Origin: Sphaerulina vaccinii
Taxonomy: Eukaryota; Ascomycota; Dothideomycetes; Mycosphaerellales; Mycosphaerellaceae
DNA: 64,000 nucleotides
Assembly (NCBI GenBank): GCA_022570795.1
Contig: JAKUDP010000012.1
Coordinates: forward strand, 1,116,001-1,180,000
Reading direction: 5' to 3'
The translations under genes were made by a program, and so were the position numbers. Position 1 is the first letter of the stretch, and every line of letters starts with the position of its first letter. The notes beneath the pieces were generated by a model. That model was not told the origin of the DNA, did not search any database, and saw nothing but the letters and a program-made list of their open reading frames with translations. Shown piece after piece: positions 38,201 through 47,701 of the stretch.

Positions 38201-40492
38201 TAAGCTACTACTTAAATTCTAATTTTAAAATAGATAGAAGTCTATAGATATTAATAGATATAAAAGCTAGCTTTTAGGGCTTCTACTATATCTCTTTCCC
38301 TCTATACTACTTTATCTTTACTATTATATAGACTCTATATACTCTATACTCCTTTAGAATTAGTATTAGGCTTTTTAAATCTAAGACCTAGTAAAGGTTC
38401 TTTACTACTTTTTCCCTAAAATATATAAGCCTTCGATACTAGAGCTCCTACTAATTCTAGGTACTCTCTAATATATAGAAAGTATATACTTTATCTATTA
38501 ATTTCTATAAGAAGTATACTTAATTTCGGTTAGGCCTCTAGAGCCTAATAGACTTAGTAAGGCTCTTATTAATCTCCTTAATAAATAGGACTCCTTCTAA
38601 TATTCTTATCTAGATAACTACTTTTCTAGAAGCTAAAAGAAGTATAAATTTTAGTAGTTAAATACTAAACTACTTACTAAACTAACTCTATAAAATAAGA
38701 TTAACTCTAAGACTAGGTATAAATAGAATATTTTTTAGTATAATTTATTTCTTTTTTCTTCTTCCTATTACTACTTTTCTAATATATATAGCTATTAAGT
38801 AGCTACTACTAACCTTAATCTACTTCCTAGTCTAAAGAGGTTTTAGTTTCTTAAAGAGTAATTCTTAGTTAGTTATATAGATAGAAGTATAAAAGTTAAG
38901 TAGCTATTCTAATAGCCTATACTTACCTTTTATATCTATAGTTAAGTAGGCTACCTTATCTATATCCTTATCCTCTAATAGAGTCTAAGATACTTCTAAG
39001 GTAGTTAGTAACTCTATATTTTTTTATACTATAAAAGCTTTTTTTAGGTACTTTTTACTTAAGTTAGATTTTTTTTTAAAAAATTATATTTTAAGTTTAA
39101 GTTTTTTTACTATTTTTTTAAGTTTATCTTTTTCTAGTAAAGATTCTCTCTTTTGTCTTAATAGAGAGTATCTTTTCTTAACTTAGTATTCTATTTTTAG
39201 TACTATAGTTTTAGTAGCTCTCTTTGCTTTTTCGAGTCTAGAGCAATTATTCTAGATATATAGTCCTCTATAGAGGAAATAGGCTAGTAGTCTCTAAGTA
39301 CCTTTCTTAGTAAATATAGCTATCTCTTAGCCTATTATCTATTTCTATTTTTCTTTTAGAATTCTAAAAATATTCTAAGGCTTAAGATTCTACTTTAGGT
39401 CTATACTATTTCTAATTATTAAGTAGGGCTTAGGTAGAGCTACAAGAAGTTGCTATATCTTCCTATTTTTAGTTTTAATTTTTTTAAACTATAGAGAGAT
39501 TATAACTACTTTTCTTATAATAGTACTTAGGCTCTACTATACTTTATTAATTATCTAGCTATTTTATATCTCGAATATAGTATACTATTTAAAAAGGCTC
39601 CTTCCTATAGCTTAGAGCTTACTTTTATACTTTTTTTTAGCTTATTTCTAGAGCTCCCTTACTATTTTAATTTTCTATATTGCTTCCTAATTATCTACTA
39701 ATATATAGATATATATCTTATAGAAAGCTACTATATTATACTTCTTATAGAATACTCTCTTAATAGAGCTATCTAGCGAGTCTAATAATATAGTTAATAT
39801 ATATTCTAAAGGAGTTAATACTAGAGTAGCTAGTATAGTCTCTAATAGAATCTATTCTACTTACTTAGATATAAAATATATTTTTATTATTCTAAACTAG
39901 GCTTTATAGTTCTCTTATATTAGGATTAGTATAGCTACTCTCCTACTAAATCTATTTCCTTACTTTTAATCTATTTTACCTAAAATATTAAAACTAAACT
40001 TTAGAAAATTAATACTTTTTTAAATAAATTAAATAGTAGTTTCTAGATAGCTACTTTCCTTATCTAAAACTCTCTTCCTTCTCTTTTAGATAAGCTTAGT
40101 ATAGTTTTTTATACTTTCTACTTATCTATACTTATAGATAGACTTAAATAGTCTCTTCTTAGAGGAATATACTTTTCTAAAGTATTAGTAGTACTCTAGT
40201 ATAGAGGTTAAGTCTTATTTATATAAGATAGTATTTTAGCCTCTAGCTTATTTTTTCCTTTTTATACTTTTTAAGCTCTACTCTCTTAGGTATACCTTAC
40301 TAGGTTCTTTTCTATTTTATCTACTCTTAGGAACTTCTAGAATATACTAAGTTCTTCTAAGTCTTTTTAGTAGTATAGATAGATATACCTTAGGTCTCTC
40401 TTTACTCTTTTTATTATAGGTTTATATTCTACTATTAGAAAAGGCTAACTATTACTATCTAATACTTCTTCTATAAATCTAGGCTTATAACC
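35260..40492 (-). pseudogene. Ty1/Copia polyprotein remnant
   Basis: Minus-strand RT motifs survive at about 36650-36760 (RLVTRKFF*KFRVDFKNTF then PTIKYNTLKV, the Copia entry motif), with the catalytic region at about 36316-36380 (LTYIDNIPIIVLDFKDIF, YVDD to YIDN). The RNase H stretch is at about 35698-35750 (ILTIEAKYIALN). Integrase and gag should lie to the right but are not clearly readable. Flanking LTRs support a full-length dead element of about 5.8 kb. Confidence 0.82.
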
Positions 40493-40738
40493 TATCGAAT
40501 TAGAATAATAATATATATACTTATAATATATAAGAAGAGTTTTAATATATAATAGAAGTAGAAGTATTAGATAGAAACTAACTATATTAATTATATTAGT
40601 TAGTTATAGGTTATATCTCCTTCTAAGATATAAAGTATTAGATAAGTTATACGATCTATTATTATATAACCTATATTATATATTCTAATCCCTAGAGGGT
40701 ATCTCTTAGATAGTCTAACTAGACTATACTTTCTAATA
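40493..40738 (-). repeat. Copia LTR (right copy, 5' LTR)
   Basis: About 246 bp, direct repeat of the left LTR. Its outer edge (40738) abuts a Copia 3'-internal fragment lying in the opposite orientation. Confidence 0.72.
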
Positions 40739-41225
40739 TTTATAATAATATTAGAAGACTCTAGTAGTAAAGAAAGATAGTAGTAGTATATATTCTAATA
40801 AAAGAGATAGTTATAGATAGGTTAACTAAGCCGAAGAATAGTCCCTAATTCTAGAAGTTTATAAAATAACTCTAGCTTATATAAATAGCTCTTCTATACT
40901 TAATAAGTTATCGAGATTTGGAATAGAATATAAGTACTAGAATATAGAGTAGAAGAACTATCTAGCCTAAGTAGAAGTATTAGAAAGTATAGTCTAGTTA
41001 GACTATCTAAGAGATACTCTTTTAGGAATTAGATTATATAATATATATTATATAATAGTAGATTATATAACTTATCTAATACTCTATATTTTAGAAAGAA
41101 ATATAACCTATATCTAAACTAATATAATTAATATAGTTAGTTCCTATCTAATACTTCTACTTCTATTATATATTAAGACTCTTTCTATATATTATAGATA
41201 TATATATTATTATTCTATTTCGATA
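40739..41225 (+). repeat. Inverted Copia 3' end: internal fragment plus LTR
   Basis: 40739-40977 is the reverse complement of about 35260-35500 (Copia 3'-internal sequence), with one divergent stretch in the middle. 40978-41225 is the reverse complement of the Copia LTR. So a second copy of the same family, on the plus strand and cut at its 5' side, sits head to head with the complete one. Either one element inserted into another or a rearrangement joined them. Confidence 0.65.
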
Positions 41226-42178
41226 GATTACTTTATAAATAAAAACTAGTAAGAGATTAAAAAGCTCTATATACTATTTAAACTAGTAAAGAAAGCTTTA
41301 CTTAGTCTCTAAATAGATAGTATATATATCTATAGCTCTATATAGCAATTACTAGTTACTTTTAATATACTAATAATATACCTAGAAGAAGCTAAGAACA
41401 AATAGTCTATACTACCTAACTTGTACTATAAAGTCTATATAATATTAGGCTAGAAAAAGCTCGATAATTACTTTTTACTTATAGATAGATTACTAACTTA
41501 TATAGCCTCTATTATACTTTATCTATATTTTAAACTATACTAGTTTAATAAGAAATAGAGTAGTCTATACTTTGATCTAGTAACTAAGAAATATAGCTAA
41601 TCTACTATAAGATTTTACTATAGAAAAAAAAAGCTATTTAATTATAAGCTTTATAAGCTATATAGTAAGGTAAGCTATTTATAGATTATATATAGTATAT
41701 AGTAAAGGAACTATAGCTCGAATATTAAGCTAAATATAGTAGTACTATAATAGTAATAATAATAAAAAGCTTTACTTTATCTACTAACTAAAACTCTAGC
41801 TTATATAAAACTAATATCTAGATAACTAAAAAGGCTATTATTAACGAGTATAATAAGTACCTTGCACTACCGATAAGGCCTCCGAAAACAGACATTCTTA
41901 CTTAGTAGAATAAATATATAAATAAATATCTAGTACTTAGTAAACTAGTATTTAATCTAATAGCCTATCTAGCTTCTTTAACTACTATAGAACGTGCTTT
42001 TTTAGAAGCTAGCTATATTCTAAATTCGGCTATATAGTATATAAAAAGCAACTTAGCTAAAGCTAACTAATACTTTAAAAACTAGCTTAATTATAATTTT
42101 ATTATAGATAGTATTATAGTATAGTTTAATAGCAATAGCAATAAAGAAAGCAATAAAGAAGACTAATATTTACTTACA
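41226..42178 (+). pseudogene. hAT transposase, C-terminal half, RIP-degraded
   Basis: The plus strand reads as the end of a hAT transposase through many RIP stops. At about 41495-41600 it gives LTYIASIILYLYFKLY*FNKK, the core strand region. At about 41930-42060 it gives the dimerisation domain (LIAYLASLTTIERAFLEASY then ILNSA, with the ER-FS-type box and SNLAKA following). The 5' part is missing, replaced by the Copia fragments. The right end is close to 42178. Confidence 0.8.
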
Positions 42179-42182
42179 AAAG

Positions 42183-42212
42183 GTCCGTGCATCGATACGT
42201 GCCGGCACGGAC
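42183..42212. repeat. Inverted repeat at the AT-block edge, possible hAT terminus
   Basis: gtccgtgc and gcacggac pair across a 14-nt spacer, immediately after the hAT remnant and exactly where base composition switches to normal. This would fit a terminal or subterminal hAT inverted repeat that escaped RIP, but no matching left end was found. Confidence 0.4.
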
Positions 42213-42751
42213 GATTACAGGCAAGCTAGTATCGATATAAGCCAATCAACCCACTGTCACAAGCCAATCAATCAAGCACTACTCTTAATTGGCGTCCGTC
42301 CGTCCGTCCGTCACCCTGCTTATACTAATCTGTACGCAATCCTTGTCAGCAAGATCCAGATCTGGCTAAGAGCGACAATCTCCTCCTGCGTTGTGCCCTG
42401 GCACGCATGAATACATCCAGGACAAGCACCAACGCTTGCGCAGGAACAGACTATGTGACTGCCGATGTCACGATTGATCTAGCAGATGTTATCGAAAGCG
42501 GCTGCTAGCTGATGGCAGACGTCAATATTAGGCTATCGGAGGCTTCCGGAGCGCGTCATGGCGAGGTGATTTGTTCGACCATGAAAGCGTCAAGACTGTC
42601 TGGTCGATGGATTGGGATTGGGAGCCATTTCTCGACTTCCAGAATCGACTCGGGATTCGACCTATTTTCAAACTTCTCTCAAGATCAAGTCCTCAATGCA
42701 CTCAAGAACGCCGACACTAATGTATGGTATTAAAATCCTGCTTACCAACAG
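42213..42751. other. Intergenic, with a CCGT microsatellite
   Basis: Contains a perfect gtcc tetranucleotide run at 42294-42312 and a repeated gccaatcaa word. A 73-codon plus-strand frame starts at 42512 but has no recognisable domain. No gene is called. Confidence 0.45.
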
Positions 42752-42909
42752 CAGATCCATGGCTCAGTGGAATAGCTCTGTAAGTCGCTAAATCCAGTCA
42801 GTGCTTGATCAAGTTCAAATCGGTTGTCGATGTCCAAGAAAGTCTCGGTCGCAACTTCCGAAAGAGTGTCTCTACGTGGAATGGAGGCTGTTGGTTTGCC
42901 TTCCTTTTA
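42752..42909 (+). ncRNA. Unidentified structured RNA unit 1 (divergent)
   Basis: The most divergent member of array 1. It still has the D-arm-like stem-loop, here GGCT/AGCT instead of GGTC/GATC (a compensatory change), followed by GTAAGTCG paired with CTTGAT, an inner CGCT/AGTG stem, and a decayed 3' motif (ttggtttgcc, ttccttttag). The limits are defined by comparison with the other units. Confidence 0.5.
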
Positions 42910-42963
42910 GGCCGACTGGAGGTGTTGGTACATATTTCCATCGCACTACATCACTTTCAATGG

Positions 42964-43130
42964 TCGTCCATGGTCTAGTGGGCAGATCGATAAGTAGTTG
43001 GCATAGCTAACGCTCGATACCAAGTCATTGCACTGACCTTCCCAAGCCTATTGGCTTGCAAACCATTGCGGCCATGTCAGGACCTGCTCGCCAAGACGAT
43101 CTTTTTGCCTCGTGCGTTGTCTTCTTTCGC
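42964..43130 (+). ncRNA. Unidentified structured RNA unit 2
   Basis: Starts tcgtccatgg. The D-arm-like stem-loop GGTCT/AGATC encloses the A-box-like agtggg. The second stem TTGGC/GCTAA has loop ATA. The third stem CAAGCC/GGCTTG has loop TATT. The 3' motif reads gacgatctttttgcc. A catatt element lies about 35 nt upstream. Confidence 0.65.
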
Positions 43131-43210
43131 TAGCCTGGATCTACTTGATCCACACGATGTAGACGAAAGTAAGGCCTATAAGGAATCACGAATCGTGGTC
43201 AGTCAGCAGT

Positions 43211-43377
43211 TGTCCGTGGTCTAGTGGGTAGATCAGTAAGTCGTCAGCACAGCTGATGCTTGACACGAAAGTCCAGCTTGGAGTTGCACAAGTCTTATGA
43301 CTTCGCACAGTCCGTTTGTTGCCATACACAAACCCGCCTGCTCGGGCGATTGTTTTGCCACTTACATCGTTCTTTTG
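43211..43377 (+). ncRNA. Unidentified structured RNA unit 3
   Basis: Starts tgtccgtggtctagtgg. Stem 1 is GGTCT/AGATC. Stem 2 is TCAGC/GCTGA with loop ACA, enclosed by GTAAG/CTTGAC. Stem 3 is AAGTC/GACTT with loop TTAT. The 3' motif gggcgattgttttgcc is followed by tcttttg. A TATAAG element lies about 34 nt upstream (near 43177). Confidence 0.72.
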
Positions 43378-43457
43378 TCGCGGTAGAGTTCGCCATCTGA
43401 TTCAGCAGTACATGCAAGTAAGGTCTATAAGCGAAAACAGATCATGATTCACAACAG

Positions 43458-43610
43458 TCGTCCGTGGTCTAGCGGTAAGATCAGTAAGTTGTCGGCATAG
43501 CTGATACTTGACAACCTTGCAAACACGTCAATGATTCCCAGGCTCGATAGTCCTCTTGTGTCGTGGTGAAGTGTAGACATGCGCAGGTTCGATTGTTTTG
43601 CTTTCTTTTG
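43458..43610 (+). ncRNA. Unidentified structured RNA unit 4
   Basis: Starts tcgtccgtggtctagcgg. Stem 1 is GGTCT/AGATC. Stem 2 is TCGGC/GCTGA with loop ATA (G.U wobble), enclosed by GTAAG/CTTGAC. The 3' motif ttcgattgttttgc is followed by ttcttttg. TATAAG lies about 33 nt upstream (near 43425). Confidence 0.72.
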
Positions 43611-43701
43611 CGCGCTGTCAGGACATCTTCGCGCGCTTTTACTCTGGCTCCACCTACAGTGGTGACTACCACATACGATCGCAATCGTGTACATCCAACA
43701 A

Positions 43702-43877
43702 TCGTCCGTGGTATAACGGAAATATCGGTAACTCGTTGGCGTAGCTAATGGTTGATCAGTGTACAGTGCAATGTCTTCTTCCTCCAGACTGCCTCGGTCT
43801 AAGACTTAATATCTCCATTGTGCCTTGCTGCTTCAAGGCCAGAGTGCGATTGTTTTAGCCCCTCGCCTCTCTTTTGC
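43702..43877 (+). ncRNA. Unidentified structured RNA unit 5
   Basis: Starts tcgtccgtggtataacgg. It is the most informative unit for covariation. Stem 1 is GGTAT/ATATC instead of GGTCT/AGATC, the outer part of stem 2 is GTAAC/GTTGAT instead of GTAAG/CTTGAC, and the inner part is TTGGC/GCTAA. All remain paired. The 3' motif is gtgcgattgttttagcc followed by ctcttttg. A weak TATA-like element (catacga) lies about 32 nt upstream. Confidence 0.72.
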
Positions 43878-44582
43878 ATGCTTCTGCATGGTCTGTTCGA
43901 ACTCGACTCTTGCCATGGCTTCCTTCATCGGTGACCGTTGCAGCACTCTGCAATTTGTCACACAGTTCGTGTGGAGAGAGTTCCTCGGAGCGTGCGTGCG
44001 GCCACTTCGATCTCCTTCCAGAAGACGAACCTTTCTTGTGGATATCCGTCGTCAATGCTTGTTCCAAGCACTTGTACAAAATCAAAAGGCATTTCCATAC
44101 TACTCCATTTAGAAGTTCCAGAAGACCTCAACGACAAGCTACAGCCAAAAGAGGCCATTGCTCTCAGAGACCAATTTGCACGGCATGAGCATGCTGCCAA
44201 ACGTCCGAAGCCCAGGAGGCATCGTGGCATACCAGCAATCCGGATCCGCGTCTCATAGACCAAGCCGGCATGCTACTGTGTGCTGACAGGAGCAACGACC
44301 CGGATGGCTTCCAGAAGCAGCACCAGGAACGTTCCTGTGAGTGACAAACATTTGCGTATAGCTTCCGAAACTCCATATCACAACGTCTTGGATGCCATCC
44401 AAAAGTATCGGAAAGCTTTGTCATCGGAACTTGCCTACACCCATGTCAGCTCAGCCTCCCCCTGCTTACAGGGTGTCATATGCATACAGGAAGGACGCTA
44501 GACGTCCACAAGTCGGCTATGCCAATGTTCGAGCACAGGAGCGTCGATTCTTGCTAAAGCTGGTAGCGATGTTGTGTACCGA
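43878..44582. other. Intergenic, no supported gene
   Basis: Several overlapping frames of 60-106 codons on both strands, none with a recognisable domain. The stretch at about 44100-44420 has a mildly protein-like feel in two different frames and could be a decayed gene. I cannot name it. Confidence 0.35.
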
Positions 44583-44815
44583 TTGGTATATACCATATAC
44601 GGCGTATAATAGACAATATATACGACTCCGGCCGGCCGATCCAAGTATATACGCGCTGAAGAGTTATGTCATACGTCGATAATTAGGCGACCGCGAGGTT
44701 ATCTATGGTAATTAGGCCGTATCTAGGCCACATTGGGCTTGACTCGCAGTGTACATACCGGTATGTACCTGTACACTATACGGTATATATGCCGTCAATC
44801 CTTAATATACGGTAG
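44583..44815. repeat. Possible MITE-like element with TATA-rich inverted ends
   Basis: A segment dense in tatata/atatac words. Near its ends are ggtatataccatatacgg and, inverted, a related tatataccgtat stretch, i.e. imperfect terminal inverted repeats. It contains an 18-bp perfect palindrome at 44751-44768. No coding content. No target-site duplication was identified, so the mobile-element reading is tentative. Confidence 0.3.
44751..44768. repeat. 18-bp perfect palindrome
   Basis: gtacataccggtatgtac is its own reverse complement with no spacer. It may be a dimeric protein binding site or part of a foldback element. Confidence 0.8.
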
Positions 44816-45102
44816 ATCTCCATTCCTAAAAGCTGGTGTAGCGCGGGACCGTCCGATTCCCGTATGCATATGACACGACACCCTGTACAGCCATCACATC
44901 ACATGTTAGCTTTCCTGCATCTACTTCCGCGGAGCACACTCACCTTCACCCTCACGTGTCGATCACGACTGCATCTCAAATCGTTTACTCCATGTCATCA
45001 TCGCTATGTATGCATCGTTACAGTTCTGTTGTCTCCTGCATGCGGTCTTGGGTATCTACATTCACGTCCTTCTCCTTCTTTTCCAACCAGCGGTAAGAGT
45101 TC

Positions 45103-47508
45103 TCACAACTTCGCCCCAGTCTGTATTCCCCTCCTCCTCCTAACCTTCTTGACCTCTCCAGCAGGCACAGCTTCACCACTCGTCGCAGCATTATCCTCCC
45201 ACATCTCCTCTCCAGTCAACTTCGCCAATCCAAGGATTCTCCTCGTAACAGTCCCACCTTCCTTTTTGCCTCGAAAGTCACGTCTCGAGATGTTAATACT
45301 CTCAGCGAAGTCCCAAAGTCGACCTTCAGCAACCAGTTCTCCTTTGCCATCATACCGCGGCATCCATTCACTGCCGAGCCTGACCCGTTCTTTCGCCTTA
45401 CTCCCCTTCCCCGGTCTCGTCACAATGATAATACCCTCTTCTTCGAAACGCCCGAACGCATTCTTGAGAGCTTCTTTATTGACTGCCTCGTAATACCCTA
45501 AGTCGCCACGATGATAGAGCGTTTTGCCGAGAAGTTGGGCTTTGTCCTGGACTGTCTTTAGGTCAAGCCAAGCTTCACCTTTGCTGAGGATAGAGGTCGG
45601 AGGAGGTGCTAGCATGAAGAGGGAAACGGCACCGAGCCAGGAGGCTTCGATGAATGGCCATATGAGGAAGCAGTAGAAATCGAAGTTTTCGGTATCGAGG
45701 GCGAGTTCGGATGAGGCGATGGATATGCTTTCGATCTTGCCATCTGGGGTGCGGGACAGGGAGAGGACACCGTCTTTCTCGAGACCTGAAAGAGTAGCTG
45801 CGAGATTCTCCTCAAGTGGTGTCGTGGGAAAGATGAATTCCGCTCGGAAGAGTTGTGATAGGAAGAACACATAGTCGTATAACTGCTTATACGGCATCGA
45901 AGGATTGACTTCCGCGCCTCCAAGTTTCGTCTTCGTGTATAAGGCTGCGCAGACGAGGGCTTGCGAGATGAAGAGATGTATCGTCATGTTTCGGTAGAAA
46001 GATAGTTGGAAGCGGTCTTCAGCGTAATACATCTCCTCCGGCAATTCTTCTACTCGTCCGACGAGCTTCGGTCCAAGAACTTCGAGCGCTTTGTCCACGA
46101 CTTGGGAAGTTGTTGTGCCTGCGAAATGTGCCACTCTGGCGTTTTGTGCTTTGACGCGATCGGAGAGCCATTCTACTCTGCGGATCAGTTCTGTGCGGCC
46201 TACAGAACGGCCTGTGAGGGTTAGGAGGACTGTGCCGACTAGAGCTGTGGGCATCACGACTGAGACTTCGTTGATGTCGCTGAGGACTTTGTATCCGAAG
46301 GTTGTGAGGAGGCGGCGGCGCATGTTGGCGTCGTAGGAGTTTTGCAGAGAGTTGTCACTTTTGCCCAATCTGCTGCTCTGATCGTCGATGAACTCTCGTA
46401 GACTCCAGGGCTTCTGGAAGCGTACATCCACTCTTCCCAGTTTCAGCGAGAGCACATTTGATGCTGACAAGAACTGTGACAAATCCTCCTTCTTCTTCGG
46501 CTGTCCCAGCAGTTCTGAGATGTAGCTGTCCACTTCAATGACCTTGTCATACTGTGTCGACACAGGGCACACCATTGCGTCTTCCACTCTTCCAGACAAG
46601 ACTGACTCCATCAAGAACCCCAAAATACCAAATTTCGGCTGCAATAACTTTCCAGTCCTACTCCTCCCTCCCTCCACGAAACACTCGAACGGATACCCAT
46701 TCTGCAACAGAGTATCAATATAACTCTGCACCAGCGTCGTATACAACTGATCATCTCCAAAAGACCTTCGAATCCACATAGCTCCAGCATGTTGCAGGAA
46801 CGGCCCAACTAACGGGAAGTTCAAATTGTCTCCAGCCACCACGGTGGGCAACGCCAACCCGAGACGATAGCATATCAGTTGCAGACTGACATAGTCCACA
46901 TGACTTCTGTGACAAGGCAGAAAGATAATACTCTGCTTCTTCCTCGCCGCCTCTTTCGCAACTTCTCTCAACGCTAGAACTTCTTGACTGGAGACGTGGA
47001 TTCCTTGATGATAAGCTCTCGTCAAAAGCTGCGTAGCGAAGTAATAAGCCCCTCTTATAAACTTCTTGCTTTCCATTTTGAGAATCATCTTATCGAGCCA
47101 TTCATACACCACCTCACCCAGCTGAGCTTCAATCTCCTCTCTCCTCACCCTACGATTCTCCCCATCCCTCCCTAGCAAACCGTCTTTATACTCAACATCA
47201 CTCCGCTTCGTTGCCAGTTCACGAATTCGTGCCTTGAGCATCGGTTGCTTCATCACCATACTTTTCATATTTTCGCTAAAGCCATCGTAGAAGACTGGAG
47301 GGCCTACGACTTGATCGTAGGAGCGCCACGCGGTTCCGAGAACATGAAGGCCCAACTCCTGCAGAGCATTGAGAGGTTCTGATCTGAATTTCGCGTATGG
47401 CTCCAAGAGTTCCTGCTCGGTGTCGCCGTCGCCAGTAGGGAGGACGCGGAGGGAGTCACCGACTATGGCGAGGTCGGACGGCGTAGAGGATGCTGGTGGA
47501 GGGGCCAT
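45103..47508 (-). CDS. Glycerol-3-phosphate / DHAP acyltransferase, PlsB/GNPAT type (801 aa)
   Basis: Acylates glycerol-3-phosphate or dihydroxyacetone phosphate at the first step of glycerolipid or ether-lipid synthesis. The block I motif is HRSHVD (H200, D205, the HX4D catalytic pair). Block II-like AGAMWIRRSF is at about 241-250, FVEGGRSRTGK at about 278-287, and block IV-like VCPVS at about 313-317, in the usual order and spacing for the PlsB/GNPAT superfamily. The long C-terminal region is helical. The last three residues are AKL, a PTS1-type peroxisomal targeting signal, which favours a peroxisomal DHAPAT-like enzyme. It starts at the ATG at 47508 and is intronless. It is divergently paired with the HET-like gene across 193 bp. 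Confidence 0.92.
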   Translation of the reverse strand: MAPPPASSTPSDLAIVGDSLRVLPTGDGDTEQELLEPYAKFRSEPLNALQELGLHVLGTAWRSYDQVVGPPVFYDGFSENMKSMVMKQPMLKARIRELATKRSDVEYKDGLLGRDGENRRVRREEIEAQLGEVVYEWLDKMILKMESKKFIRGAYYFATQLLTRAYHQGIHVSSQEVLALREVAKEAARKKQSIIFLPCHRSHVDYVSLQLICYRLGLALPTVVAGDNLNFPLVGPFLQHAGAMWIRRSFGDDQLYTTLVQSYIDTLLQNGYPFECFVEGGRSRTGKLLQPKFGILGFLMESVLSGRVEDAMVCPVSTQYDKVIEVDSYISELLGQPKKKEDLSQFLSASNVLSLKLGRVDVRFQKPWSLREFIDDQSSRLGKSDNSLQNSYDANMRRRLLTTFGYKVLSDINEVSVVMPTALVGTVLLTLTGRSVGRTELIRRVEWLSDRVKAQNARVAHFAGTTTSQVVDKALEVLGPKLVGRVEELPEEMYYAEDRFQLSFYRNMTIHLFISQALVCAALYTKTKLGGAEVNPSMPYKQLYDYVFFLSQLFRAEFIFPTTPLEENLAATLSGLEKDGVLSLSRTPDGKIESISIASSELALDTENFDFYCFLIWPFIEASWLGAVSLFMLAPPPTSILSKGEAWLDLKTVQDKAQLLGKTLYHRGDLGYYEAVNKEALKNAFGRFEEEGIIIVTRPGKGSKAKERVRLGSEWMPRYDGKGELVAEGRLWDFAESINISRRDFRGKKEGGTVTRRILGLAKLTGEEMWEDNAATSGEAVPAGEVKKVRRRRGIQTGAKL

Positions 47509-47701
47509 CGTATAGACTTCGAGTTGTGATATGGAGGTGGTGCTATTGTCGGGTCATGTCGTAGGCTGGGGTATGGTATCGTAAGGTCGTCGGGGATTGT
47601 GATCGATCGTCTTGCTTAATCGGATCAGACTTGTTCACAGTACAAGGTCTGTACCGTAATGAAAGCTCATTCACAACAAGACTGATCGCGTTCGATCGAA
47701 G
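47509..47701. promoter_or_regulatory. Shared divergent promoter (acyltransferase / HET-like gene)
   Basis: 193 bp between two divergent start codons must contain both 5' leaders and promoters. No clear TATA box or operator is recognised in it. Confidence 0.5.

Larger units (their letters stand above)
30700..42178. repeat. RIP-degraded AT-rich transposon block 2
   Basis: Second AT-rich, stop-saturated stretch with near-absence of CpA and TpG. It contains a truncated Gypsy, a Copia element with LTRs, an inverted Copia end and a hAT C-terminus, listed separately. The left edge is gradual (inside the DUF6606-like remnant) and the right edge is sharp at about 42178. Confidence 0.93.

Noticed and set aside
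44864..45493. 209-codon plus-strand frame
   Set aside because: It lies antisense to the C-terminal coding region of the acyltransferase and has no domain. A shadow frame.
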